This document shows positions 39,644 through 50,437 of a stretch of DNA of 64,000 nucleotides, piece after piece. The position numbers and the translations under genes were made by a program. The notes beneath the pieces are model-generated. The model saw nothing but the letters and a program-made list of their open reading frames with translations, had not been told where the DNA came from and did not search any database. The stretch lies in assembly GCA_030849085.1 (NCBI GenBank), contig JASAOM010001125.1, positions 1-64,000 on the forward strand, in the 5' to 3' direction. The first letter of the stretch is position 1, and the number at the start of each line of letters is the position of its first letter. The DNA comes from Borovskyia barvae. Lineage: Eukaryota > Euglenozoa > Kinetoplastea > Trypanosomatida > Trypanosomatidae.

Positions 39644-42600
39644 AGCAGAATTCGGGCACGCTGCGTCGAATCTGCGTCGTTTCTGCACATGATGATGATG
39701 ATGAGGGGTGCGCAGGGAAAGTGCAGCACAGCGGAGGCAGCGTGAGACATCCAAAGAGGCTGTCCTCCTATTTCGCTGCAGCCGCCTCTCAAGCCATCTA
39801 TCGATCGCCGCGTATCTCTTCGGACTGTAACGCCGCCGCAGTGGCTGAGCACCCAAGTTGTTCGCCCCATCCCTACGATCATGAAGAGGAGCCCTTGACG
39901 ACCTCGATGTGCGGGTCGCCCCAACAGATACCGGCTGACACCTATGTATCAAGAACCTCACGATGGTATCGTCAGCTTGCGGGACAACATTTCTGTGGCT
40001 CCGCAGCGGACTTCACACCTCACAGCATGGCCGAGGCCACTTCTGCGCAGTGCTGCCCTATTGTGGAGGGTGGCACCGCCTTCCAAACCCCAGCTTCCTC
40101 GACGGCGTTGCGTTACACAGATCCGAAAGTACAGCCGTCACCAAGCGCGCGCCACGGTCCTAGGCGTAGAGAAGAAAGCCAGGGCCGCATCGAAGCTTCG
40201 TCTGCTGCTGTTTCTGTGGTGCTGGAGTCCCCTCCAGCACCGCCGACTGCGTTCACAGACCGGACGGCGACACAGCTGGGCAGCGGTGTGGTGGTGCAGG
40301 CTGCGGAGGTATCAGGTGCAATGTCCACGGCGGTGTCTTCACAAGACGACCCTACCTCGTCATCCGCGGCGGTGGACTTCGACGCAGGCGCCCGGCATGG
40401 GGCAAGCATCCTTTCGCTTAACAAGGGCACGAGAACTATCTCGAGAGCACACAGTGAGGGAACAGCGAGGAACGTGAGCACTCCCTCTTGTCCATTCCGC
40501 CGCCCCGCTGCTGCCGCAGTGACCGGAATCGAACGACGACGACTACGCAGTGCGCAATGGGCGGTGAAACTCATCGAGCGCATGGTGGCCCAGATAGCCG
40601 TGCAGCAGGCCTTCGCGTCCACCACGCTGCGGAGGATACCACCCCTGCCATCCGCCGCCCCGCCGGGTAGGTCGCGGTACTGTACGCATCACTTTGACAC
40701 CGCTGCGCCAACGGTGGCGGCCCTCACTGCCGCTTTCCTAGCGTCGAGCAACGGGCTGCTGCGGTGGCGTCCCGCCTTTCGGGATCTGCTGCTCTGCGTG
40801 CATCGCTACCAATGCGTAAGTCCAACATGTGCCCTATTTCACCGGTACCTCGCCAACGATGCGGTGGATGGCCTTCAGGACTTTTTCCTATTTTGCCGCC
40901 TTTGCGGGGCCGCAGATCTGGCGACGAGCTCGGTCGCGGAGTCGCGACGAGTGCCGCTAGCCCAAGCGGGCCCAGCGGTCATCGCGGAGAGTTGCATGAC
41001 CCCAGAGGCCAAGTCCGCGACGCGGACCGGGTACCCATGGCAGACGATCGTCCTGCGACGATACGTTGAGCAGCGAGAAGTCATCGACTTGCTTCAACGG
41101 ATGCTTCAACGGGTCTTGTTGCAGGGTAGCGCGGCGGGTCTCGGAGGAGGTGACATTCAGGGCAGCGAGGGTAGCGGCGTCTATGGCGCTGTGGGCGTTG
41201 ATGACCGTATCGCTGCTGTTCCTTCTCGGCTCGCTCGGCATGTGCATTTTCGCAGTGTCATTCCTTTTCCACAACACGCCGCTACTGTACCGGAGAGACG
41301 CAACGTTACGCCAGCGGAGATGCATTCTATCATCAGGCTGATACGAAGCTGGGTGGAAGAAACGCCTTACGAAGCAACATCAGGACGGGATGGTCAGTAC
41401 GGTGACGACAGCGATGGTGATGCAGCGTTGGACTGGGCAGGGGCCCATGATGCGGATGCGCAGCAACAGCGGCACTTGGCTTTCGATCGTCCAGGATGGG
41501 TAGACGCGTACGCGCTCGTGCAGGCGACGATGGAAGCGGTGAAGGCGGTGTGCTATGGGGAACGGCATCACCGCTGTATCATGATGGGTGAAGATGAGGG
41601 CAGCGATGCGGAGAGGATCGAGCAGAGCCATGCCACCTCCGATATGGATGCAACGCAGACATCGCGGCAGAAGGGGTTGCCTCCGCCGTGCCCGTGGGAC
41701 GCTGAGACGCTGGAAAGAAGGTACAGCCCATGTCGTTGGGATGCTAAGGCTGTGGCTCCTTGCCCATCGGTGGTAACCCAGCTGAAGAAGACTGCTCTTC
41801 ACCCGTCGCACGGCCGCCGCCGCCATCAGACAAGCCCGCCACGCCGCGAAGACTCCGCAGTGGGAGGCGATCCTGGTGATGCGGGTGTTGGCCTCCCAGT
41901 GTGTTCACAAGACAAGGCATCGTACGGGCCCACTGCCTCATCGGATTTCGCAGCAGCAGCCCCCGCTGTTCACGCTGCCTCAGATGCTCCGCTCTGCTCT
42001 CTGCCTCCGCAAGTCACCGAGGGCAATTCAAGCGTGCCACACCATAATTCTCCAGCCAAACATCTTTGGTCGACACGTTTGTCTCAGCCTTGGGTAACGG
42101 TACCACAGCAACGGCAGCACCGACAGAGCCCCTCGAAGGAGAGGAAGGACGACGTGCACCATCCATACGTGGCTCGATTGCGCGGCAACCAACGATGGGC
42201 CGACGTGCAGAAAGCGGTGGCAGCGGCAGCGGCAGCGGCCATGGTCCCGCCCCACAGAGCGTTGCGCTCGCCTGGTCAGCAACGACGGGCATACCGATGG
42301 CATGCTACGATGCCGAACTGCGTAGCCTCAGCCACCAACACGATCAAAGATCCACTGTCCATGCACGAGGTTCCCATGAAGGCGGTATCCTCGACGCCGA
42401 CGTGCTTGAGCTTGGATGCTGTGGATATGGAGCTTCGGTGGCGGCGGGGGCACGATCTCGAGATGAGCCTTGGTGGAGATGTTCGAGCCGTCACTGCCCA
42501 CAATGCACGACAGCGCACGCACGCCGAGCCCGAGGGGCGGACATTCTCTTCCCCACAGGCGCAGAGTCAGACCGCTTCACGAAACCCTGGCGAGGATGAG

Positions 42601-43071
42601 ACGACCTCTCCACGGCGTAGAGCTTTCCGCTCTGGCCTCGACCCCGACACGATGTCAGCGGTGCACTGCTCACCTGAACGGCATGCGAGCACAACTCCCA
42701 CTTTAGCAAAGCGTGCCGCCAGCACAACGCCCACCTGTGCCATCCGTGTTGTGGGTAGCTTTGCAGCAGGCTCGACCTGCATTAGGGCTTCGTTAAGCCC
42801 CCTAGCCTCATCGAAGTTTTCGCCAAGTAGTGTGCTGATGTCACCCAGCGCACCCGTGAGGGCGCGACCGCAGCAGCAACAGCATCGGCCACGGCTCTCC
42901 GAATCTCCCTCTATTCTTGCGCTTGCCGCCAGCGAAAGGCCAGGAGGCCGTCGCGAGCCTCCTACTGCGCTTGACGAAGATGAGGTGTTTTTAACGGAGG
43001 AGGAGGCCGCACTGTTGACTCGGCTCAAGTCGACACTTCGTCAGCTCGAAGCGCATCGTCGCCCAGGCTGA
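39610..43071 (+). CDS. Large protein of unknown function
   Basis: 1153 residues from ATG 39610; an in-frame stop (TAG 39586-39588) limits upstream extension. Most of the chain is Ala/Ser/Pro/Arg/His-rich and low in predicted structure. The part most likely to fold is about 312-510: WAVKLIERMVAQIAVQQAF, LLRWRPAFRDLLLCVHRYQC, SPTCALFHRYLANDAVDGLQDFFLFCRLC, then RYVEQREVIDLLQRMLQRVLL. The last 40 residues contain an acidic segment (EDEVFLTEEEAALLTRLKSTLRQLEA) that could be a short helix. I recognise no family, signal peptide or membrane segment. The whole 3.4 kb frame is uninterrupted with GC-rich third positions, so the gene itself is secure; its N-terminus is less so because of the overlapping upstream frame. 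Confidence 0.8.
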   Translation: MQAPSTLPPPLKQNSGTLRRICVVSAHDDDDEGCAGKVQHSGGSVRHPKRLSSYFAAAASQAIYRSPRISSDCNAAAVAEHPSCSPHPYDHEEEPLTTSMCGSPQQIPADTYVSRTSRWYRQLAGQHFCGSAADFTPHSMAEATSAQCCPIVEGGTAFQTPASSTALRYTDPKVQPSPSARHGPRRREESQGRIEASSAAVSVVLESPPAPPTAFTDRTATQLGSGVVVQAAEVSGAMSTAVSSQDDPTSSSAAVDFDAGARHGASILSLNKGTRTISRAHSEGTARNVSTPSCPFRRPAAAAVTGIERRRLRSAQWAVKLIERMVAQIAVQQAFASTTLRRIPPLPSAAPPGRSRYCTHHFDTAAPTVAALTAAFLASSNGLLRWRPAFRDLLLCVHRYQCVSPTCALFHRYLANDAVDGLQDFFLFCRLCGAADLATSSVAESRRVPLAQAGPAVIAESCMTPEAKSATRTGYPWQTIVLRRYVEQREVIDLLQRMLQRVLLQGSAAGLGGGDIQGSEGSGVYGAVGVDDRIAAVPSRLARHVHFRSVIPFPQHAATVPERRNVTPAEMHSIIRLIRSWVEETPYEATSGRDGQYGDDSDGDAALDWAGAHDADAQQQRHLAFDRPGWVDAYALVQATMEAVKAVCYGERHHRCIMMGEDEGSDAERIEQSHATSDMDATQTSRQKGLPPPCPWDAETLERRYSPCRWDAKAVAPCPSVVTQLKKTALHPSHGRRRHQTSPPRREDSAVGGDPGDAGVGLPVCSQDKASYGPTASSDFAAAAPAVHAASDAPLCSLPPQVTEGNSSVPHHNSPAKHLWSTRLSQPWVTVPQQRQHRQSPSKERKDDVHHPYVARLRGNQRWADVQKAVAAAAAAAMVPPHRALRSPGQQRRAYRWHATMPNCVASATNTIKDPLSMHEVPMKAVSSTPTCLSLDAVDMELRWRRGHDLEMSLGGDVRAVTAHNARQRTHAEPEGRTFSSPQAQSQTASRNPGEDETTSPRRRAFRSGLDPDTMSAVHCSPERHASTTPTLAKRAASTTPTCAIRVVGSFAAGSTCIRASLSPLASSKFSPSSVLMSPSAPVRARPQQQQHRPRLSESPSILALAASERPGGRREPPTALDEDEVFLTEEEAALLTRLKSTLRQLEAHRRPG

Positions 43072-46000
43072 GGGCACCTTGGCCCCCTCCCCCTCTCCCC
43101 TCTCCCTCTCCCTCTCTTTCTTTTTGGGGGGGTTTCCAAACAGTTCGGTACCCGCTCGCTTCCTCGGAGTGTGGGCAATCCTTCAGTCTCTACTCCCTCT
43201 GTCTGCATCTCCGGGCAAGTAAGTGGGTGGTTGTGCATTCGGCTGGACGCTGGGGACGAGTGGGGAGAGGGAGATGATATTTCTTCTTCTTCTGCTGGTC
43301 AGCGTGTCTGTCGATCTGTGCTTCCCTGCCTGTCTGTGTACGTTCGTGTAAGGGGTGTTGAAAGGAACGGTTCGGTTATGTGAATACCACCATGAAGGGA
43401 TAATCTGCTGCCTGCACGTAGGCCTCTGTCGGAAGAGAGAGCGCAGGAAGTAAAGGATGAAGAGGTTCGCATCAGCGACACTGCATCTTTTGAGAGAAAG
43501 CTTCTTCTCCCTTTCTCCCTCCCCTCCCTTCACAAGCCTCCTAAGTCGAAGAAAGAGGGTGACTTGGGAAGACGGTGAGGAATACGCTCGCACGTGCATA
43601 CTTCTGAATCAATGAGTGAAAAAGAAGCGGATGGACCTCTGTGAGGCCACGACTTTTCTTGGTAGGGGGAGAGCTTGTGTGAGAGGTGAAGGGAAGATCT
43701 TGCTTGGGTAAAGCACATACCACAGAGGCTTTGGCGATGATGACGATCTACGAATTCTGCTGAGGTCCGCCCTCTTCTCTTCTCCCTCCTCCCTTGGGCT
43801 TTCTCGCTCTCTTTCATGATTATGACTCAGAAAGAAAGGAGAAGCGGAGGGAGGAGAGAGAGGAGAAGAGGGATACATACCGCACACACGTACATGGGCG
43901 CACCCATATTTATAGGTATGTACCTGCATCTACACGTACAACCCCTCTACCCTCCTACACCTACGCCCCCTTTTCTCAGTACCCCCACCCGCACACCTAC
44001 GATGGAAGGAAATCATTTAAAGCAGAACGAGCATATTTTTCGTTGTTGATGTTGATGTGCGCGTATGTGTGTGCGCGTGTGGAGTTCGTCGCCAAGATTA
44101 AGGAAACCTGGTGCTCAGAGCGGACGACGAGGACATGCCAACATGAAGAGGGAAGGGAGTAGGATGGCCACCGTCGCTGCGGGGATATGGGGATAGATCA
44201 CCAATGCCAGTGAAGGGAGAAGATTGCAGAGGAAGAGATGGAGGGGAGGCTGGGGAGATGGCTCTGAGGAGAGGGATGGGAGGGGCGGGGGGGGGAGAGA
44301 GAGTCGAAGAGGGCGTCATGGCAATGCGGGTCCGGTGCTGGTGGTGGGTGTGGGAAGATCAACGAGAAGGGCCATGAGAGAAGACAGAATAGGCCTTTGC
44401 ATGCGAACTGTGGTGGAGGAACACGATGTGCTATTCTGCCTTTTCCCCTTTCCGCCTTCTGTCCATCTCACTCGCTCTCTATCCTGTGGCCACCGCCCCT
44501 CCTCCCCCTCTCCTCTCCCATTCTTTCATCTCCATTCTCTCTCTCCCTCTCTCTCTCTCTCTTTCCCTCACTTGGGGCAGGCAACGCCTTCCTCTCCCTC
44601 TCTGCAGAGACGTGGGGGAGAGAGGGAGGCGCTGCCTGCCCCACCCCTGTACCCTAACCCTAGATGGTGTGCCTTTATCGGCACTCCGCCCAACACTTCA
44701 CCGTCTCTTGGTATTCCTCCCTCCCTCCCTCCCTCCCCCCTCGAATGGTGCCCTTCCAGTACCACTCTACCTCTCTCGCCTCTGATGCCCCCCCCCTCCT
44801 TCCCCACGGCCCGAGACATTGTCTCTCTCTCTCTCTCTACCGCCTGTGCATGTGTGTGTGTGTGTGTGTGTTTCACTTATTTTCTACATCCCACGCCATT
44901 CTTCTCGATCCTGTTTGGAGGGGGTGTTGAAGCTCGCAGTCTAGGTGATACATGGTGTCGAGGGCCTTCTTGTGCTACACGTCAGCCGATGCAGAAGTAG
45001 CATAATTCTGTTTGTGTTTGTGTGCAGACTGAGGCGAGTTGAGAAGAAGGAGAGGCGATGGCGATGGCGGTGGTGGTGGCGGTGGCGGTGGGAAAATGGC
45101 AAGGGAAGGGAGATACGAGGCCGAAGGGAGGGTGCGAGTGAGGAGTGTGGGCTGGCCCTGCATGTGTGTGCGCACGTTGTGTGTGTGTGTATGTGTGGTT
45201 GTGTGGTTGTATGCGCAACTTCGAAGCGAAGACTGCAGTCGTTACTCGGCAGACGCGCAAGACACGCATACATCCGCATGCTCTTGCGTGCAAGCCCAGG
45301 CAGGAGAATATATTTGTGGTTGCTGATCGTTCCTCCTCCTCCTCCCATGTGACGCGTCGTCCTCCCCCCTTATTCCCCTCTTGGCCCCTCTTTTTTCGCT
45401 TTTGTGGTTGTGAAGGTTGTTTTAGTGGTCCTCTTGGTTCTCGAATCTGTCGTCATGACACTCCACCGCGCATATGCGCGCACACAACGACGTACCTGTA
45501 CATAACCTCTCTCTCTGTATATATGTATATATATGGCTGTCCGTTAGGTCGTCCTGTGATGCATCGCCTTCTTCGCTTGGGGCTCTACCTCTCTCGATGG
45601 TGTCATGGGGACATAGGCCGCTTCCTTCTGTTGCTTTCCTTGCCTTCTCCCTCCGTTCCACCTCTTCTTCTTGTTTCGTTTTCGCTGCGCAGCCTCTTGG
45701 CTGGTGGTGTCGTGCCGTCGGTGCTATCCCCGCCCCCCTCTATTTCTCTCTCCTTTCATCTTTTCCCTTGTCGCTGTTCTTCCGGCCCACGGTAGTTGCA
45801 CACCGGAAACATTATGGTTTTCAATCCGGCCATCTACGGTGTTTGCTCATCCTTCAATTCTCCCCCCAACCTCCTCCCTTCCTTCTCCTTCTCCTTCTCC
45901 AGGCGCATCGCCACGCGGTGGCGCGGGTGCGTTACGAGCGACGAGTGCGCGAGACGTTGGTCCTCATGTGAAGTTCCTTTTATTCCGGAGATCTCTCTTC

Positions 46001-48316
46001 TTCTCTCCCTTCCCCTGTGACGCTCTCTTCTTATCATGTCTGCGGGAACTCCCTCTTTCCTCTGCCCGTCTCTCTCCCTCTTCCTCCGTCTTCTGCAGCA
46101 TCTCCCCACCCCACCATCCCCACATCTTCTCTGTTCGTGTCTTTTCCTTCACATTTTTCTTCCTTCGGTCGCCACGGTTGCGGAGGGTCGTCGAAGAGAA
46201 GACGGAGGGAAGAGGATAAGTGGTGGGTGGGCGGGAAGTGAGCGGTCGAATCCCTGGAAAGGGGGAGGAAGGGGGAGGAGAAGGATAGACTCGGTGCAGG
46301 TGGGGTGGAGGAGGTGATTTGACAGGGGGGCAGAGGGGAGGCTGAGAGGAAGGGGCAGTAAGCTGGAACGGCCAACCACATGCCTCCACACCTACCCCCC
46401 TCTGCAAAAGGATATCTTCTTCTCGATGCAGGAACGCTGCTCCACACCCAGGTTTCTCCACGCGTCCATCTTTTCATGATATTCTCTCCCCTCTTTTCCT
46501 ACTCTCCTTTGCTGGATACACGTCTCTCTCCTTTCCTTTTTGCTTTCTCCTCTCTTTTCGCATTCCGCCTTGTAGTTCTCCACGGCCATCTATCGCTATA
46601 GGGGTGTTTGCTTGTCTTGGCAGCTTTTTGGTGGAGAGCCCTTGTGGGCTGGTGGTGCGTCGATTCGAAAAGGGCGAGGAAGGTGCAGGTGGTCGTGTCG
46701 CCGGGAGAGGAGAAATGAGAGGGCGGGAGGGGAAGGGAGAGGGAACCCCCCGAAAGAGCAAAAGAGAAGGATTCGTCGATGGCTGGCGGTGTGTGTGTGT
46801 GTGTGTGCGTGCTTTCTGAGAGAGGCGGTGTCTGAGAGTGAGGGGTGTATGTTAGGGAGAGCGTGTCTGCCACCTTGGTATTGAGCATGAGGTCACGCAC
46901 TGCTGTCCTACGCTGATGCAAACCATTTCGACGAGGCGTTAGGAGTGGGGTTTGGGGATGCAGGAGGAGAGAAGCAGTAGGGAAGGAAGGTAAGTGCAAG
47001 GATGGCATGGATAACAAGTCGTTGAAGGGGAAAAAAAAGGAAGGGGGGAGGCGGCGAAGAAGAAGGATTATTTGAGATGGTGTGAGGACGGTGACGGAAG
47101 GAATGTGGTATGTGTGTGTGATGATGGTGCCCCGGACAGAGAGAGGAGCAGGCGTGCGAGCGTATGTTTGTGTTTGTGTGCCAGTGTGTGCGTGTGTCGG
47201 GGAAAAGGGGAGGTAATGGAGAAAAAAGAAGTGAGGGATAAGCGAAAGAACCAAGAGTTCCAACGAAATGGACGCAGAACAAAGGAGAGAAGTGAAACGA
47301 TCGCTGAGCATTGCCTTTCTGTGTGTGAGTGTGTGCCGGGGAGGAAGAGGTCAACGTGGACGAAGAGGTGCGTGGTCTGGTCGCTCTGGATGCGAAGAAA
47401 GTGTGTGCCTCCTCTTCTGTTGGAGGAGGAGGAGGAGGTGATGGTGTGGTGTACTGAGCCTCATGCGGGAAGTGCCGCACGACCTTTCCGGGGGGCACGC
47501 GAGCAAGGGAGGGAGTGACGGTTGGGTGGTAGCGGTGGTGGTGAGTTGCACGAGTGACTTCTCTCTATTTGACGGTTCCGTCGGGGGGCGAGGGTATCAT
47601 CATGCGCAGAGGTTAGGGGGGGGGTACGGAGGCACCGCTGTGAGGGACGAGGCGAGGTAGCGTGAAACGGCGAGAAGGCGGTCGGGGAAGGGGAGAGAAC
47701 GCGTTGGGGGCACTTTTGAAGTTGACTACTCTGCTTTACGGCATGGCAAGGTCGATGGGAAGGAGGAGGGAGCGGAGGAGTGCAGGTACATTGAGCGAGA
47801 CCCCTCGCCTTCTCTACCCTCCCCTCCCCTCCTTCTCCCCTTTCCCACCTTTGCGACTTCCAACAACCCTCATACCCTCCTTGCCGATGGGGCTTTCTCC
47901 CTCCGAATGGCACCGTCGGGATAAAAACTCAAATACCAGCGAAGCTCCGGGGTGATGGGTTTTACCGGGTCGACTACCGGTGGTGGGGAGAGTGTTCTCA
48001 CCGTACACAGAGCCTCCACTCGAGGACTCAACAATGCGGTCGAAGTTTTGAAAATAAAAGGAATGGAGAGAGGGCGCCCCCTCCTCTGCCTCTTGCCGCT
48101 TGTGGGTCGGCTCCACCCTGCGCCCTTTCGTGTTTTGCTACGCCTTTGGGAGCGCATGCTTCTCTCGCCGCTGTGCAGACATACATCCTGCTCTACGCTG
48201 ACCACGAACGCTTTGCTTTTCTGTTTCTCTTTCGCTTTCGCTCGGTGAGTCTTTAAAAACAAAACCCCTCTCTCCCCTTTTTTTTTCGACAAGTGTGTTG
48301 GGATAAGCCCGTCGCC
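43072..48316. other. 5.2 kb gene-free region, the longest gap
   Basis: Contents: a pyrimidine patch 43080-43125, purine-rich DNA 43430-43560 and 44160-44340, and CT-rich DNA 44440-44580 ending in GGGGCAG (an acceptor-like site at 44579-44580) with no gene after it. Further on: (CT)n 44821-44838, (GT)n 44851-44871, TA-rich 45511-45534, pyrimidine DNA 45600-46160, then a long purine-rich + strand stretch 46590-47790. The likely acceptor for the Bud32 gene is AG 48292-48293, after the T-rich tract 48266-48287. Open frames on both strands are low complexity. Confidence 0.6.
48261..48293 (+). promoter_or_regulatory. Candidate trans-splice acceptor for the Bud32 gene
   Basis: CCCCTCTCTCCCC runs into a T tract ending near 48286; the first AG after it is 48292-48293. 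The resulting leader is 23 bases with no upstream ATG, which supports ATG 48317 over the in-frame GTG at 48293. Confidence 0.6.
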
Positions 48317-49201
48317 ATGACTGCCGCTCCCAGCGACGCACCGCCTTTGTGCGGGTCTGGCCAGCCAGGATGGCATTCGATTGCAATGGGGCCTCTTCTC
48401 TTTCAGGGCGCCGAATCCAAGGTGTACCACTGCACCTTTTATGGTGCCCCAGCCGTGTGCAAGCACCGCTTTGTGAAGCGCTATCGCAATCCGATTCTGG
48501 ACGAACGCCTACGCATTCAGCGGACCCGGCATGAAGCACGAGCGCTGGAGCGATGTTTGAAGAAAAGTATTCGTGCCCCGCGACTGCTGGGTGCGAACTA
48601 TGCAAACGCCGTCCTTCTCATGTCGTTCGAGTCAGGTCTGACGGTGAAGGCGGCCCTCGATAAGGAGCACGCGGCTCAAGCATCCGGCGCAAGCTTGCGA
48701 GACGGCTCATCATCTGGGGATACCGCTGCATCACCAGTTGCGACTGATCTATTGGTTGAACCGAGGCCGTGTACTCCATCGGCGGTGACCGCTGCGCTGC
48801 TGCGCAGCCTCGGTGTCGTCGTGGCACGGCTCCATAGTGCCGGCATCGTGCACGGCGACCTCACCACATCGAACTTCATCTGTACATGGGAAAGCACAGC
48901 GGCATCTCCAGGGGCAGCGACCCCTGCCCTTCCACCATCATCTCATCTTCCCACCGCTGACGACATCGTGGTGTTGGACTTCGGCCTCATCTCCGAGAAG
49001 TACAGCGTGGAGGAGTGTGCGGTGGATCTTTACGTCCTCGAACGTGCCATCGCCTCTACCCATCCATACCTCGCCAGCTTCGCCAGCGACCTCATCCTGG
49101 AGGGCTACCGCAGCGTGGCTGATGCCAAGAAGGGAGGGGAGGCACTGCGACGTCTGGAGGCGGTGCGGGCAAGGGGGCGAAAGAAGTCCATGGTAGGCTA
49201 A
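48317..49201 (+). CDS. BUD32: Bud32/PRPK-type atypical kinase of the KEOPS complex
   Basis: 294 residues. The small-kinase signature of this family is complete: glycine loop equivalent QGAESKVY (30-37), lysine in VCKHRF (Lys49), the KRYRNPILDERL motif, helix-C glutamate in RHEARAL (Glu73), catalytic loop HGDLTTSNF (Asp181, Asn186), DFGLISEKYSVEECAVDLYVLERA (DFG at 221-223), and the C-terminal RGRKKSMVG tail diagnostic of Bud32. Known role: with Kae1, Cgi121 and Pcc1 it forms KEOPS, which makes t6A37 in ANN-decoding tRNAs; Bud32 acts mainly as an ATPase. Two low-complexity inserts (about 117-152 and 191-214) lengthen it relative to yeast and archaeal forms; both are surface-loop positions. Confidence 0.95.
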   Translation: MTAAPSDAPPLCGSGQPGWHSIAMGPLLFQGAESKVYHCTFYGAPAVCKHRFVKRYRNPILDERLRIQRTRHEARALERCLKKSIRAPRLLGANYANAVLLMSFESGLTVKAALDKEHAAQASGASLRDGSSSGDTAASPVATDLLVEPRPCTPSAVTAALLRSLGVVVARLHSAGIVHGDLTTSNFICTWESTAASPGAATPALPPSSHLPTADDIVVLDFGLISEKYSVEECAVDLYVLERAIASTHPYLASFASDLILEGYRSVADAKKGGEALRRLEAVRARGRKKSMVG

Positions 49202-50437
49202 CTGGTACAAAAGGGAGCTCCCCTCGCATATATTTTTTCCAAATGGAACACGGGAATGAGAGAGAGAACGACAAATCGGTGAGCGGCGGTGTTTTGTGGT
49301 GATGCGTTCCTTGTGCTACCTCCACCCCTTCTCTCTCTCTCTCTCCTACCGAGGCGTGCCCTTGTGTGGGAGGGCGACTGGGGGGGGAGGAGGGGAGGAG
49401 AGAACGCCGCCCTACGCAGGAAAAGGAAGCTGCGTCCACGGTAGATTTGCACAAGTAGTGAGTGCTGTGCTTGCCTTTGCGGCGTCGTGCATGTGGTTGT
49501 GTTCGTGCAAGCTTCGAGGTTATTGCGTACAAGCGGAGGGGAAGGTATTGTGTGGTTATGACGTGGAAAGGGGAGGCGCCCCTTGTCGCGAAAGTGCGAA
49601 TCGACGATGCTTCAAAAGTGAGTAGAAAGGGCACCCTTTCCTTCTTTCGCTGCAGTCTTGGCTCCAACGGTCTACTACGCGGTCAGTAGCCCAATTTGTT
49701 CTCCCACTTTCACTTCTTATGTTCATCGTGCGTTGGGTGGTAGGGTAGATGAGAAAGGAGGGGGATGGGGGAGTACGGTAGAAGTGGCGGCGAGGTGAGC
49801 GTCGGGGGGCAAAGCGGTGCCCCCCTCCTTTTCTCATGGGGACTCTCCCTCCCTCCCTGCCCATCATGGCCGTCTTGATGGCTTTTGCCTTTTCGCGTGT
49901 CTTCATCTCTCTCTCTCCTTGCCCCTTTTTCTTCTATCGAACTCGAATTCACCACGTATTGGTGCTAGGGGTGCTCCACCACCGTTACCTGCTTCCTTCC
50001 TTCCTCCCCCCCCCTGTTTCGCACATACACTTATACAACCATACAAGCCCGTTGCAATACATTCGATCTCTACTAATATGCAAGTGGTGGGTACGTGTGT
50101 CTTTCACACGGTAGCGTAGCTCGTCCCCTCTCCCTCTCCCTCTCCCCCTTGTGAACGCCAAGGGGGGCCGCCTCCATCAAGCTCGCGTAGATCCACCCTC
50201 AATACATAGATCAGTCCACATCATAGAACTTCGCTTGCGCGGCAACACTTTCGGATCGCCAGAGGTGCAGCAGCAGAAACCCACTAGAAAACTAACGACG
50301 ACAGCGGTAAAGAGGGGAAAAGGAAAAGGAAGGGTCATCACCCCTTAAGAGTCCCACTTCCCCCCCCCTCCCCTCCTTCTCTTTCTCTCCTGTTGACACG
50401 ACCCGTGAACTTCTCAGAGCGTCAGTACGATTGACGT
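49202..50437. other. 1.2 kb intergenic region
   Basis: A (CT)n patch near 49330-49346, a purine-rich stretch 49370-49415 and C/T tracts 49825-49850 and 50120-50150 are present, with no convincing gene. The tract 50357-50392 followed by AG 50416-50417 gives a leader of about 20 bases for ATG 50438. Confidence 0.6.

Noticed and set aside
44651-44662. CCCTAACCCTAG, resembling the trypanosomatid telomere repeat
   Set aside because: Fewer than two full units in a C-rich region; no array, so chance is sufficient.
44224-45000. 258-codon + strand frame
   Set aside because: Composed of translated G-rich and CT/GT repeat DNA; no stable codon preference or domain.
46236-46256. GGTCGAATCCC, similar to a tRNA B box
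   Set aside because: No T-arm stem, A box or cloverleaf can be built around it.
46499-47311. 270-codon minus-strand frame
   Set aside because: Low-complexity His/Thr/Pro/Ser sequence opposite a purine-rich island; no start context or domain.
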